64,000 nucleotides of DNA from an uncultured Bacilli bacterium. Lineage in GTDB: Bacteria > Bacillota_I > Bacilli_A > RFN20 > CAG-826. The notes under the pieces were generated by a model, which was not told the DNA's origin, did no database searches, and saw nothing but the letters and a program-made list of their open reading frames with translations. Shown in pieces: positions 1 through 7,000 of this stretch. Each line of letters begins with the position of its first letter. The stretch's first letter is position 1. Made by a program: the position numbers and the translations under genes. The DNA lies in contig CALVUF010000004.1 of assembly GCA_944363525.1 (NCBI GenBank), positions 17,139 through 81,138 on the forward strand, read 5' to 3'.

Positions 1-2
1 AT

Positions 3-434
3 CCTCAGTTCTCCGGTATCCCGGCTTATAACATCAAAAAGGAGTTTGAAGAAGCCAAACGCGAGTTAACCGAAAATCCTGAAACATTTCGAATCTGGCA
101 GCTTCGACTCGCCAAATACCAACGGAGCTTTTACTATTCTGTTCTTGATGCCATTAAGTTATCGTCGACATTGGTGAAGGACTGGCTCACGAAGTATATG
201 TTCGCCAACGAAGAGGATGCGGCGAAGAAGGCCGAAAAGATCACAAGCGGTTTGAACGTCAACACCGGTTCCCACGCGAAACATTTCGATGCCGAAGATT
301 GCCGTCAAATTGGGCTGCGGATTAAGGATCTTGAATCCGATAATCGATTGCAGGGGGCTTGTCTTAAGCATTTACTATTGCCTTACGATAATCGGCGGTC
401 TAGTACCGATATGCAAAATTATTTGCAACCATAA
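3..434 (+). CDS. Probable SDH-family (ClpP-fold) serine protease, C-terminal part
   Basis: The reading frame is open from the window edge to TAA at 432-434, so only the last 143 residues are visible. It begins PQFSGIPAYNIKKEFEEA and continues into a helical stretch with SSTLVKDWLTKYMF. This resembles the C-terminal part of the serine dehydrogenase proteinase (SDH_sah) family, membrane-linked ClpP/crotonase-fold proteins in which a DPQ-PA-I segment precedes such a helix. The catalytic Ser and Lys would lie upstream, outside the window, so activity cannot be judged. The closing segment (LLLPYDNRRSSTDMQNYLQP) is polar. The internal ATG near 171 falls inside the conserved stretch and is not the start. 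The family call is recognition by eye and moderately uncertain. Two small genes follow on the same strand. Confidence 0.5.
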   Translation, partial: PQFSGIPAYNIKKEFEEAKRELTENPETFRIWQLRLAKYQRSFYYSVLDAIKLSSTLVKDWLTKYMFANEEDAAKKAEKITSGLNVNTGSHAKHFDAEDCRQIGLRIKDLESDNRLQGACLKHLLLPYDNRRSSTDMQNYLQP

Positions 435-478
435 AGATAAAATGTATATAGTGAAAGCAGAATGAAAGGAGACCTGAC

Positions 479-808
479 ATGGCACGTGAGTATATATCCA
501 ACCCCGCCTACCCTCTGGAACTTTTTTCTCCTGATGAATTCACGATTATTACCACGAATCGTCTTGATGGGGGTTTGATTCCGCCTTTTTTGCCAACCGA
601 CCCAGGCTATGAAATTTGGAAATACTTCATGGCGAGGAAGAAAGCGAAAGGCGTGGAAGATCCTTTGGATCCATTAACCGATGATCCGTTGCCATATGAG
701 GAGACCGCGGATTCGGTATTCGAGAAGTATTTCTACCTGGATAGGAAAAGCAAGCCGTCGGAAGCCCATCCCCAACGGAACTCCAAGAAAGCTTCGCTGA
801 AGAAATAA
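479..808 (+). CDS. Small hypothetical protein with NPAYPLE motif (copy 1)
   Basis: 109 residues, not recognised. The start is supported by GAAAGGAGA ending about 7 nt before the ATG. The protein opens MAREYISNPAYPLELFSP, is rich in Pro, Asp and Glu in the middle (DPLDPLTDDPLPYEE) and ends in a basic, Lys/Ser-rich tail. There is no signal peptide or membrane segment. The same NPAYPLE motif, at almost the same distance from the start, opens the next gene, so the two look like diverged tandem copies sharing an N-terminal module. The tail after residue 90 could be disordered. It probably shares a transcript with the protease-like gene upstream (44 nt gap). Function unknown. Confidence 0.6.
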   Translation: MAREYISNPAYPLELFSPDEFTIITTNRLDGGLIPPFLPTDPGYEIWKYFMARKKAKGVEDPLDPLTDDPLPYEETADSVFEKYFYLDRKSKPSEAHPQRNSKKASLKK

Positions 809-824
809 GGAAATTGCTCAAACA

Positions 825-1025
825 ATGATCGGCAACTTTGATAAATACTACTACAACCCCGCCTATCCTTTGGAATTTACTGTGAAACACAAATTTCGAG
901 AGATTTTCTCGGACGAAGTGATTCCAGATGAGAAGGCCGCGAAAGCTTTCTTCGACATGAATCTGCCTCTGGAGGAATTGGAGAAGGCCGATAAAAAGCC
1001 CTGTCGGAAAAACAAGCGCCATTAG
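825..1025 (+). CDS. Small hypothetical protein with NPAYPLE motif (copy 2)
   Basis: 66 residues beginning MIGNFDKYYYNPAYPLEF, followed by a charged helix-prone segment and a very basic end (KKPCRKNKRH). It shares YNPAYPLE(F/L) with the preceding gene and lies 16 nt after its stop, so the pair is probably co-transcribed. The ribosome binding site is weak: AAGGA lies about 15 nt upstream. No membrane segment or known domain is visible. The short size and motif conservation favour a real gene; the function is not known. It ends just before a pair of hairpins separating it from the convergent trmD operon. Confidence 0.5.
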   Translation: MIGNFDKYYYNPAYPLEFTVKHKFREIFSDEVIPDEKAAKAFFDMNLPLEELEKADKKPCRKNKRH

Positions 1026-1026
1026 T

Positions 1027-1046
1027 AACCGGCCCCGAGGCCGGTT
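1027..1046 (+). terminator. GC-rich hairpin after small genes
   Basis: Perfect 8-bp stem AACCGGCC / GGCCGGTT with a 4-nt loop, immediately after the stop at 1025. No T tract follows directly, so on its own it is a weak intrinsic terminator. It sits next to the stronger hairpin at 1058-1088. Confidence 0.45.
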
Positions 1047-1057
1047 CCAATAAACAG

Positions 1058-1088
1058 AAAAGCGAGTCCGTTTTGAGGGCTCGCTTTT
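1058..1088. terminator. Bidirectional intrinsic terminator between convergent genes
   Basis: Stem AAAAGCGAG / CTCGCTTTT, extendable by three inner pairs (one of them T-G), with a run of A on the left and of T on the right. Transcripts from either side would form a stem followed by a U-rich end. It lies 3 nt beyond the trmD stop and about 33 nt beyond the small gene on the other strand. Confidence 0.75.
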
Positions 1089-1091
1089 AAG

Positions 1092-1859
1092 TCAGTTCTC
1101 TTTCTTGAACTTCTTGCCTTTCTCAATGGCCTCGATTTCCCATTTGGGGTTATCCCCCTCTTCCAAGAGCTTTTTGTCTTGTTTGGAGAGGATGATCTTC
1201 GCGAATAGGTCGGGTCGGTATTTCTGAGTGAGCAGGAGGGATTGCTTCCGTCGCCATTTGGCGATGGCCTGATGGTTTCCGGAATAGAGGATGGCTGGGA
1301 CCTTAGCCCCGTTATAGTCATAGGGCTCAGTGTATTGGGGATATTCCAAGGCTTCGTTGGTGAAGGACTCATCGGTTAACGATTCCTTGGCGATGGCCCC
1401 ATCCAGCAAGCGGATGACCGAATCGGCGATGGCCATCGAGGGGATCTCCCCGCCGGTGAGGATATAGTCGCCAATCGAGATGAGCTCATCGACGTATTCG
1501 TTGACTCGTTCATCGACCCCTTCGAAATGGCCGCAGACGAGGATGAGTTGATCCAACTTCGAAAAGCGGATGGCATCTTCCTCGGTATAGGTCCGTCCCC
1601 TGGGGGAGAGTAAGACCTTATGGGCATGGCCTTGGTCGACGGCTTTTAAACAATCGACGATCGGCTGGCATTTCTGGATGAGCCCGGCTCCCCCTCCAAT
1701 CGGCGGGGTATCGGTTCGGTTGTATTTATCGAGGGTGTAGTCGCGGATATTGACCGCGTTGAACTCGACCACCCCTTTGCCGATGGCTCGTTTGATGATC
1801 GAGGTGGTCTTGAAACCCTCGAACATCTCGGGGAAGAGGGTCAAGACGTCGATTCTCAT
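1092..1859 (-). CDS. trmD: tRNA (guanine-37-N1)-methyltransferase
   Basis: 255 residues, full length. TrmD methylates G37 next to the anticodon using S-adenosylmethionine, preventing +1 slippage; it works as a homodimer with a trefoil-knot SAM site. Seen: N-terminal MRIDVLTLFPEMFEG; YNRTDTPPIGGGAGLI (residues 47-61); LLSPRGRTYTEEDA (83-96); and the knot segment CGHFEGVDERVNEYVDEL followed by IGDYILTGGE (109-138). EYPQYTEP carries the region of the family's catalytic Asp. The ATG overlaps the rimM stop (ATGA), so it is the last gene of rpsP-khpA-rimM-trmD. In B. subtilis rplS follows trmD; here rplS is on the other strand on the far side of rpsP. Confidence 0.97.
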   Translation of the reverse strand: MRIDVLTLFPEMFEGFKTTSIIKRAIGKGVVEFNAVNIRDYTLDKYNRTDTPPIGGGAGLIQKCQPIVDCLKAVDQGHAHKVLLSPRGRTYTEEDAIRFSKLDQLILVCGHFEGVDERVNEYVDELISIGDYILTGGEIPSMAIADSVIRLLDGAIAKESLTDESFTNEALEYPQYTEPYDYNGAKVPAILYSGNHQAIAKWRRKQSLLLTQKYRPDLFAKIILSKQDKKLLEEGDNPKWEIEAIEKGKKFKKEN

Positions 1860-2359
1860 AATAACCCCGGGATGACGTGAATGGTCATCTTCTTGTTTTC
1901 GATGTCGATGTCTTTGACGAATTCATCGACGAAGGGGACGTAGAAGTTTTTGCCATGGACTCCTTTGATTCGGAGGTTGCTTTTCGGGGCGAAGCGCTGG
2001 ATGTCTTTTATCTCACCCAGTTTCTTTCCGTCTTCATCATAGACCTCCATCCCTAATAGGTCGGCATAGCGGTAGCTCCCCTCTGGCATCGGGGCCTCTT
2101 CCTTATCCATATAGATCTCGGCTCCAATATAGGGCTCGATCTCGTTGATGGTGGGGAAGAGGTCGAAATGGAGTAAAAACCCTTTCTCCGTTTCCCGATA
2201 CCCATCGATATGGGCGAGGGTCGGCCCTTCTTTGGTTCGGAGTTCGACCTCGCGGCCGATGGTAAAGCGCTCAGCCGGGAAGGAGGTGATTGGTATGAGC
2301 TTGACCTCGCCTTTTAGGGCGAAAGGCTTCCCGATTTTCCCAATCAGCAGGTCCTTCAT
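1856..2359 (-). CDS. rimM: Ribosome maturation factor RimM
   Basis: 167 residues from MKDLLIGKIGKPFALKGEV, the usual N-terminus of RimM, which binds ribosomal protein S19 and assists maturation of the 30S head. The N-terminal beta-barrel (about residues 1-85) is followed by the PRC-barrel domain, recognisable by YRYADLLGMEVYDEDGKKLG and the downstream NLRIKG and VPFVDEFVKDID. A longer open frame runs upstream through khpA but has low-complexity Ser/Pro/Arg composition typical of an out-of-frame shadow, so the start at 2359 is chosen. No good Shine-Dalgarno precedes it; instead a terminator-like hairpin lies between khpA and rimM. The stop overlaps the trmD start by 4 nt. Confidence 0.95.
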   Translation of the reverse strand: MKDLLIGKIGKPFALKGEVKLIPITSFPAERFTIGREVELRTKEGPTLAHIDGYRETEKGFLLHFDLFPTINEIEPYIGAEIYMDKEEAPMPEGSYRYADLLGMEVYDEDGKKLGEIKDIQRFAPKSNLRIKGVHGKNFYVPFVDEFVKDIDIENKKMTIHVIPGLL

Positions 2360-2363
2360 AGAG

Positions 2364-2388
2364 AAAAAACGGCGGGAATCACTTCCCG
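2364..2388 (-). terminator. Terminator-like hairpin between khpA and rimM (possible attenuator)
   Basis: Read on the minus strand: CGGGAA, loop GTGA, TTCCCG, two C, G, then six T. The khpA stop codon lies in the loop, and the rimM ATG begins 5 nt after the T run. A short stem with a U run inside an operon could reduce expression of rimM and trmD relative to rpsP and khpA, with a translating ribosome at the khpA stop melting it. Confidence 0.5.
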
Positions 2389-2672
2389 TCGTCCTCGCTT
2401 TCCTTTTCGTCTTCGAACGATTCGAATTTGAGGTGGATGCGTTGATCGGTGTCGTCGGCTTTGCCGGCGATGGCGACGATGGCCCGGAGGGCGTTGGCGA
2501 CGTTGCCCTTCTTGCCGATGAGGCGGGCGCAGTCATCGTCTTCGGCGACGATGAGGATGGTGACGTCTTTGTCGGTGGCCCCCGGCAGCTCCCTGATCAT
2601 GAGCGATTCCGGTTTCTCAACGAGGGGATCGATGATCGGATGGAGCAGGGCTTCGTAATCGCGCTCGATCAT
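2379..2672 (-). CDS. khpA: KH-domain RNA-binding protein KhpA
   Basis: 97 residues from MIERDYEALLHPIIDPLVE. The single KH domain carries LIGKKGNVANALRAIV (GxxG loop as GKKG, about residues 51-66), matching the KhpA/YlqC family, which binds RNA, often with KhpB/Jag, and affects cell division and elongation in Firmicutes. It is longer than the usual 75-80 residues because of an acidic tail (SFEDEKESEDDGK). Its start overlaps the rpsP stop (TAATG). The position between rpsP and rimM matches other Firmicutes; ylqD, which sits here in Bacillus, is absent. The upstream in-frame extension overlaps rpsP and is rejected. Confidence 0.93.
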   Translation of the reverse strand: MIERDYEALLHPIIDPLVEKPESLMIRELPGATDKDVTILIVAEDDDCARLIGKKGNVANALRAIVAIAGKADDTDQRIHLKFESFEDEKESEDDGK

Positions 2673-2953
2673 TACTTGCTGACCTTCTTGGCTTTGCTTT
2701 CGGCGAATTTGGCCATGATGCCCTTGCGGGTGAACATGGAGCGGACCGAGTCGGACGGCTGAGCGCCGCAGCCGAGCCACTTGAGGGCTAAGGCTTCATC
2801 GATGGTCGCGTTCTCTTCGCCTTTGCTCGGATCATAGACGCCGATTTGCTCGATGATACGGCCATCCCGGGCATAATGGGAATCGGCGGCGACGATGCGG
2901 TAGATCGGCTCATTGTGACGGCCGATGCGGGTTAAGCGGATTTTGACTGCCAT
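2672..2953 (-). CDS. rpsP: 30S ribosomal protein S16
   Basis: 93 residues, MAVKIRLTRIGRHNEPIYRI followed by VAADSHYARDGRIIEQIG, unmistakably S16, a primary 16S rRNA binder of the 30S body. AAGGAGAAAA lies 4-5 nt before the ATG, a strong ribosome binding site. It is the first gene of rpsP-khpA-rimM-trmD, driven by a near-consensus promoter 33 nt upstream of the start. It is divergent from rplS. Confidence 0.98.
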   Translation of the reverse strand: MAVKIRLTRIGRHNEPIYRIVAADSHYARDGRIIEQIGVYDPSKGEENATIDEALALKWLGCGAQPSDSVRSMFTRKGIMAKFAESKAKKVSK

Positions 2954-2985
2954 TTCTTTTCTCCTTTATTGTTTTCGACGGGGCA

Positions 2986-3014
2986 ATGATAGTGAACTCC
3001 CTTTGGCCTGTCAA
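2986..3014 (-). promoter_or_regulatory. Sigma-A-type promoter of the rpsP operon
   Basis: On the minus strand TTGACA (3009-3014), 17-nt spacer, TATCAT (2986-2991). The predicted start lies near 2979, leaving a short leader that holds the rpsP ribosome binding site. Confidence 0.85.
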
Positions 3015-3055
3015 GCGGATTTGCTTAACAGGTTGGCTAGACGCGAAGAAATATC

Positions 3056-3084
3056 TTGCCCCCTATGGGGGAAGAGGGTATAGT
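3056..3084 (+). promoter_or_regulatory. Promoter of rplS
   Basis: TTGCCC (3056-3061), 17-nt spacer, TATAGT (3079-3084); predicted transcription start near 3091. It is divergent from the rpsP promoter about 40 nt away. Confidence 0.75.
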
Positions 3085-3089
3085 GGACG

Positions 3090-3175
3090 AGCGCTTAAAG
3101 CGCTACGCAGGCTCCGCTGCCGAGTCACACGGGCATGAACCTGAAGAGAAAACGGCTTATAGGAGGTAACAGACA
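3090..3175 (+). promoter_or_regulatory. Structured 5' leader of rplS
   Basis: About 85 nt between the predicted transcription start and the rplS ATG. It contains a hairpin AGCGCT-TAA-AGCGCT (3090-3104) and a second GCAG-GCTCCG-CTGC, then a pyrimidine-poor stretch and GGAGG before the ATG. Ribosomal protein leaders upstream of L19 are known in Firmicutes and often act by autogenous control; whether this one belongs to that family cannot be told by eye. Confidence 0.4.
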
Positions 3176-3520
3176 ATGAACATGAACATCGTCAACGAGA
3201 TTACCGCCCGTCAGCTTCGCCATGATATTCCCGAGTTCTCCTGCGGCGACACCATCCGGGTCTACGTCCGCATCATCGAGAACAAGAAGGAACGGAACCA
3301 GGCCTTCGAAGGCGTCGTCATCGCCCGCCGCGGCGGTGGCGTCTCCGAGACCTTCACCGTGAGGAAGATCTCCTCGGGTATCGGCGTTGAGCGTACCTTC
3401 CCCCTTCACACCCCCTCCATCTCTAAGATCGAGGTCGTGCGCCGGGGCAAAGTCCGCCGCAACAAGATCACCTACATGCGCAAGCTTTCCGGCAAGGCTG
3501 CTCGGATCAAATCCAAGTAA
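3176..3520 (+). CDS. rplS: 50S ribosomal protein L19
   Basis: 114 residues. The core motifs of L19 are clear: [51 protein letters not shown] and [19 protein letters not shown]19 sits at the 30S-50S interface. Two Met codons lie close together (MNMN); TAGGAGGTAACAGACA precedes the first. It is a single-gene transcription unit with its own promoter and terminator, unlike the trmD-rplS arrangement usual in Bacilli; the rpsP-trmD block is transcribed in the opposite direction. Confidence 0.98.
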   Translation: MNMNIVNEITARQLRHDIPEFSCGDTIRVYVRIIENKKERNQAFEGVVIARRGGGVSETFTVRKISSGIGVERTFPLHTPSISKIEVVRRGKVRRNKITYMRKLSGKAARIKSK

Positions 3521-3539
3521 TAATCTTTGTGACAAACGA

Positions 3540-3562
3540 GGGCGTCAAATGACGCCCTTTTC
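3540..3562 (+). terminator. Terminator of rplS
   Basis: GGGCGTC-AAAT-GACGCCC followed by TTTTCT; 7-bp perfect stem. The 130 nt from here to the lepB promoter are pyrimidine-rich and hold no gene that I can see. Confidence 0.85.
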
Positions 3563-3667
3563 TATTTCTTCCCTGCAATTCCCTGCTCTTTACTCGGCTT
3601 TTTCGTCTTTGCGGTCCTTTCGTTTTCTTTCGTTATCTTCGGGGTTTACGGGCTTTTCCCTCGCCTA

Positions 3668-3696
3668 TTCCTTTACTCCTCCCTCTTCACTATAAT
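3668..3696 (+). promoter_or_regulatory. Promoter of lepB, predicted leaderless
   Basis: TATAAT at 3691-3696 with a weak -35 (TTCCTT, 3668-3673) at 17-nt spacing. The ATG begins only 7 nt after the -10 box and there is no Shine-Dalgarno, so transcription should start at or within a nucleotide of the ATG. Confidence 0.6.
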
Positions 3697-3703
3697 TGCC
3701 TTT

Positions 3704-4561
3704 ATGGCAAACGAGGCGGAAAACCATTTAACCTCGACCCCGACGGTCGCGAAGAAGAAGAAACGGTGGTGGATTATCGTCCTCGACATCGTCTTGCTGA
3801 TCATTTTCCTTTTGGCGTTGGCGGTCTCGGCCAACGTCATCTACTTAACCTCCGCTTATGGCGAGCCCTTTTACGTCAATGGGGCTTCGATGTACCCGAC
3901 CCTCAATAAAAACGGGTATCGGCTGGAAGACGGGGAATACATTCCTTTGACTTGGAACGATTCTCATAACGACGAAGGGGACATCGTCGATTATGGTTGG
4001 GCCAAATCCGGCAGCACCGGCAACTGGCGGTCGACCTTGTCCCGGTTTGACATCGTCATCACCTATTTCCAAGACGATTACCTCGACCCGGAGAATCTGA
4101 TCCTGAATAGCTCGGCCTCGCTTAAGATCAAACGAGTCATCGGCTTGCCCGGGGAGACGGTCAAGCTTGATTACGATGAAAGCAATACCGCCTGGGGGAA
4201 GACGACCATCGCCCATTCCGATGGCTCGATGGAGGTTTTGCCGAACCTCTACGACGAATCGGACTTCCCCGATCTCCCCAACGGATATAAATACGAGGGG
4301 TTGGACCGGAATCGGACCGGGGAATGGGAACTGGGGGAGGATGAGTATTTCCTGGTTGGCGACAATCGGGCCGCCTCCCATTCGGAGGATTCGCGGTCGA
4401 AGAAAGTCGGGCCGGTCAAAGCCGATTTCATCCAAGGGAAAGCCTATTTGCTGACCGGGCAACGGGAATTGGCCCGGGAGGATGGGAAATTGACCCCGAA
4501 GTTCTCTTTGTCCCATCTATCCTTCCCTTGGGATTACGTTAAACTGGATGATTGGTTATGA
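3704..4561 (+). CDS. lepB: Signal peptidase I
   Basis: 285 residues. One N-terminal membrane anchor (about 23-49, after a basic KKKKRWW stretch) is followed by the extracellular catalytic domain. The Ser/Lys dyad is visible: VNGASMYPTL gives Ser62, and KIKRVIGLPGETV gives Lys143. The box E motif GDNRAASHSEDSR is near the C-terminus. The enzyme removes signal peptides from secreted proteins, fitting the many exported proteins in this window. It is longer than the minimal Gram-positive SipS type because of a loop of about 50 residues between the Ser and Lys boxes. It heads lepB-rbgA-rnhB: its TGA overlaps the rbgA ATG. Confidence 0.95.
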   Translation: MANEAENHLTSTPTVAKKKKRWWIIVLDIVLLIIFLLALAVSANVIYLTSAYGEPFYVNGASMYPTLNKNGYRLEDGEYIPLTWNDSHNDEGDIVDYGWAKSGSTGNWRSTLSRFDIVITYFQDDYLDPENLILNSSASLKIKRVIGLPGETVKLDYDESNTAWGKTTIAHSDGSMEVLPNLYDESDFPDLPNGYKYEGLDRNRTGEWELGEDEYFLVGDNRAASHSEDSRSKKVGPVKADFIQGKAYLLTGQRELAREDGKLTPKFSLSHLSFPWDYVKLDDWL

Positions 4562-5415
4562 AGCAGCAGAACGTCCATTATTTTCCCGGTCATATGCAAA
4601 AGGCCCGGCGGGTCATTGAGTCCTACGTCAAGATCGTCGATTTGATCATCGAATTGGTCGATGCCCGGGCCCCTTTGTCCTCCCAAAACCCTTTGTTGAA
4701 TCAGCTGGCTTCCTCCAAGCCCAGAGTCGTTTTATTGGCGAAGGCCGATTTAGCCGACCCGGCGGTGACCGAGGGCTGGATCGAGTATTTCCGTTCCCAA
4801 GGCTATGCCCCGGTGGCGGGTGACCTCAAGAAAGGCAAGATCGTCAAAGCCTTAGTCCAAGCCAGCGAGCCTTTGATGAAGGCCAAGCGGGAGAAGGAGA
4901 AACGGCTCGGGATGAAGAAACAGCCGATCCGGGCGATGGTCATCGGGATCCCCAACGTTGGCAAATCGACTCTTATCAATAACCTCGGGGGCAAGAAGGC
5001 GGCGGCGGTCGGCAACAAAGCCGGGGTCACCCGGGCCGAGCAATGGATTAAGCTTTCCGATGACTTCACCCTTTTGGATACCCCGGGGATCCTGCCGATG
5101 AATTATCCCGATGGTGCTCAGGCGGTAAGGCTGGCGTTGTTAGGCTCGATGCGGGAAGACGTCCTCCCGACCGAGGATTTGGCTTATGCGTTGCTGGGGT
5201 ATTTACGGGGAAATTACCCGGCGATTCTTAAAAATCGTTTCGACATAGCCGACCTTTGCGCCGTTTCCTCGCATGAGACTTTGATTGCCATCGCTTCTAG
5301 GCGCGGCTTATTGGAAAACGGGACTCCCTCGACAGAGAAATCGGCCTATTTGCTTATCAAGGAATTCAAAGACGGATTGCTGGGCCCGGCGTCTTTGGAG
5401 GTCGCCCCTTGCTAG
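4558..5415 (+). CDS. rbgA: Ribosome biogenesis GTPase RbgA (YlqF)
   Basis: 285 residues from MKQQNVHYFPGHMQKARR, the typical start of RbgA, a circularly permuted GTPase needed for late 50S assembly (entry of L16 and neighbours). The permuted motif order is visible: G4 as LAKADL (about residue 63), G1 as GIPNVGKSTL (about 129), G3 as DTPGI (about 176). The ATG lies within the lepB stop (ATGA), suggesting translational coupling; a TTG two codons earlier is less likely. The order lepB-rbgA-rnhB mirrors rplS-(lepB)-ylqF-rnhB in Bacilli. Confidence 0.95.
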   Translation: MKQQNVHYFPGHMQKARRVIESYVKIVDLIIELVDARAPLSSQNPLLNQLASSKPRVVLLAKADLADPAVTEGWIEYFRSQGYAPVAGDLKKGKIVKALVQASEPLMKAKREKEKRLGMKKQPIRAMVIGIPNVGKSTLINNLGGKKAAAVGNKAGVTRAEQWIKLSDDFTLLDTPGILPMNYPDGAQAVRLALLGSMREDVLPTEDLAYALLGYLRGNYPAILKNRFDIADLCAVSSHETLIAIASRRGLLENGTPSTEKSAYLLIKEFKDGLLGPASLEVAPC

Positions 5416-6023
5416 ATAAGGAAAAGGAATATTATTCCCCTTCGGTCAAATTGATTGCCGGGACCGATGAGGCCGGGCGGGGGCCCTTGGCCGGACCGGT
5501 CGTGGTGGCCGCCGTCATTTTCGACCCGGATTACCAGAATGAATTGATCAACGATTCCAAGCAATTGACCGCTAAGAAGCGGGAAGAGCTATTTGAGATC
5601 ATCAAGCGCGACGCCTTAGCCTATTCGATCGTTTCCCTTTCGGCTGAGGAGATCGACCGGATCAATATTTACGAAGCGGCCCGGAAAGGGATGAAAGAAG
5701 CGGTCGATTCCTTGAAGGTAAAACCGGACTTCGTGTTAACCGACGCCATGCCCTTGCCGGGATTCCATATTCCCTTTGAGCCGATCATCAAAGGGGACGC
5801 CAAATGCCTTTGCATCGCCGCCGCCTCGATTTTGGCCAAAGTCACCCGGGATCGGTATATGGTCGAGTTGGAGAAACAATATCCGCAGTTCTCTTTCGCC
5901 GCCCATAAAGGCTATGGGACGAAGCAGCATTTGGCTGAGTTAGCCAAGTATGGACCAATCAAGGGGGTCCACCGTTTTTCCTTCAAGCCGGTCCAGATGA
6001 CGTCGATTTTCGATTTTCTTTGA
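5409..6023 (+). CDS. rnhB: Ribonuclease HII
   Basis: 204 residues. RNase HII cleaves RNA in RNA-DNA hybrids and single ribonucleotides in DNA. Seen: AGTDEAGRGPLAGPVVVAAV with the first metal-binding Asp and Glu, NDSKQLTAKKREELF, LTDAMPLPG with the later catalytic Asp, and HKGYGTKQHLAELAKYGP. The start is TTG at 5409, overlapping the rbgA stop by 7 nt; TTTGGAGGT ends 7 nt before it and supports this choice, since no ATG lies before the catalytic motif. Last gene of the lepB cluster. Confidence 0.95.
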   Translation: MLDKEKEYYSPSVKLIAGTDEAGRGPLAGPVVVAAVIFDPDYQNELINDSKQLTAKKREELFEIIKRDALAYSIVSLSAEEIDRINIYEAARKGMKEAVDSLKVKPDFVLTDAMPLPGFHIPFEPIIKGDAKCLCIAAASILAKVTRDRYMVELEKQYPQFSFAAHKGYGTKQHLAELAKYGPIKGVHRFSFKPVQMTSIFDFL

Positions 6024-6068
6024 GCCTTTTAGCGAAACGCTGGGTACTTATTCATTAGGAGGTACCCT

Positions 6069-6890
6069 ATGTTCAAAGGCCGAGACCTCCTCGCTTACCT
6101 CTCAATCATCTATAAGGGGGAGTGGGGAGAAATGATGAAGGCGGTCAAGAACCGCCAAAAATTCGACATTTCAACCGCCGAGGCGAAGATGGCGACGGTC
6201 AAACGCCGTTTCCTGACCCTCATCGATCCGGAATACCCGGAGAATTTCAAAGGGCTCAACAACCCGCCGTTCGTTTTGTGGTACGAAGGGAATCTGGAGT
6301 TGATCAAGAACTACCCAAAGTCCGTCACCATCGTCGGGAGTCGGGAATGCTCGGAGTACGGGAAGAAGACGACCAAGCGTTTTGCCAGCGAGTTGGCGGA
6401 GCAAGGGGTGACCATCGTCTCCGGATTGGCTAAGGGGATCGATGCCATCGCCTTAAAGGAAGGGATCCGTTATAATCGGGCGATCGCGGTGCTGGGGAAT
6501 GGGATCGACGTCACTTATCCAATGGAGAACAAAGCCCTCCAGGAGCAGATCGGCAAGGATGGCTTGATCCTTTCTGAATATCCGGATGGGGTGACCCCGA
6601 TGGCCCATCATTTCCCCGAACGGAACCGCTTATTGGCGACTTTGTCCCGCTTCACCTTGTTGACCGAGGGCCATAGCCGAAGCGGGTCCCTCATCACCGC
6701 CAACCTGGCTTTGAAAGCCGGCAATGACGTCGGGGCGATTCCTTACCACATCGATGAGGATTCGGCCTGCAATTTCCTCATCCAGCAAGGGGCCTATTGC
6801 ATCTTAGAGCCCCGCGACGTCATCGAGTCGCTCCGCTACCCCAGCTATCAGGAGGCAAAATCGGCGGACGGGCAAGAGGAGGAAGATTAA
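6069..6890 (+). CDS. dprA: DNA processing protein DprA
   Basis: 273 residues. DprA loads RecA onto incoming single-stranded DNA during transformation. The Rossmann-like core is visible: VTIVGSRECSEYGKKTT, GVTIVSGLAKGIDAIA, AVLGNGIDVTYPMEN, ILSEYPDGVTP and the substrate-loop HHFPERNRLLA. A shortened N-terminal helical region (about 80 residues) precedes it and a short acidic tail ends it. TAGGAGGTACCCT precedes the ATG. It lies between rnhB and topA as in Bacillus (smf). No com genes are in this window, so competence itself is not shown. Confidence 0.95.
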   Translation: MFKGRDLLAYLSIIYKGEWGEMMKAVKNRQKFDISTAEAKMATVKRRFLTLIDPEYPENFKGLNNPPFVLWYEGNLELIKNYPKSVTIVGSRECSEYGKKTTKRFASELAEQGVTIVSGLAKGIDAIALKEGIRYNRAIAVLGNGIDVTYPMENKALQEQIGKDGLILSEYPDGVTPMAHHFPERNRLLATLSRFTLLTEGHSRSGSLITANLALKAGNDVGAIPYHIDEDSACNFLIQQGAYCILEPRDVIESLRYPSYQEAKSADGQEEED

Positions 6891-6914
6891 AGAGGGAAAA
6901 ATTTTTCGTTTCCT

Positions 6915-6935
6915 TATAAATAATCATTATTTATA
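6915..6935. repeat. 21-bp perfect AT palindrome upstream of topA
   Basis: TATAAATAAT, central C, ATTATTTATA: 10-bp perfect arms of A and T only, ending 26 nt before the topA -35 box in otherwise GC-rich surroundings. It could be a protein binding site, an upstream promoter element or a cruciform that senses supercoiling. A weak GC hairpin with one bulge (about 6937-6960) follows and may terminate dprA. Confidence 0.55.
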
Positions 6936-6961
6936 TAGGGGCCAGACTCCGTCTTGGGGCT

Positions 6962-6990
6962 TTGACAAGGAATTAGGTCGCCTCTATATT
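6962..6990 (+). promoter_or_regulatory. Promoter of topA, predicted leaderless
   Basis: TTGACA (6962-6967), 17-nt spacer, TATATT (6985-6990). The ATG starts 10 nt after the -10 box and no Shine-Dalgarno is present, so the untranslated leader would be about 0-4 nt. Confidence 0.85.
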
Positions 6991-7000
6991 TCGCTGTGTT

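Noticed and set aside
2360..2536. N-terminal extension of rimM through khpA
   Set aside because: It is a Ser/Pro/Arg-rich shadow of khpA; the conserved RimM N-terminus begins at 2359.
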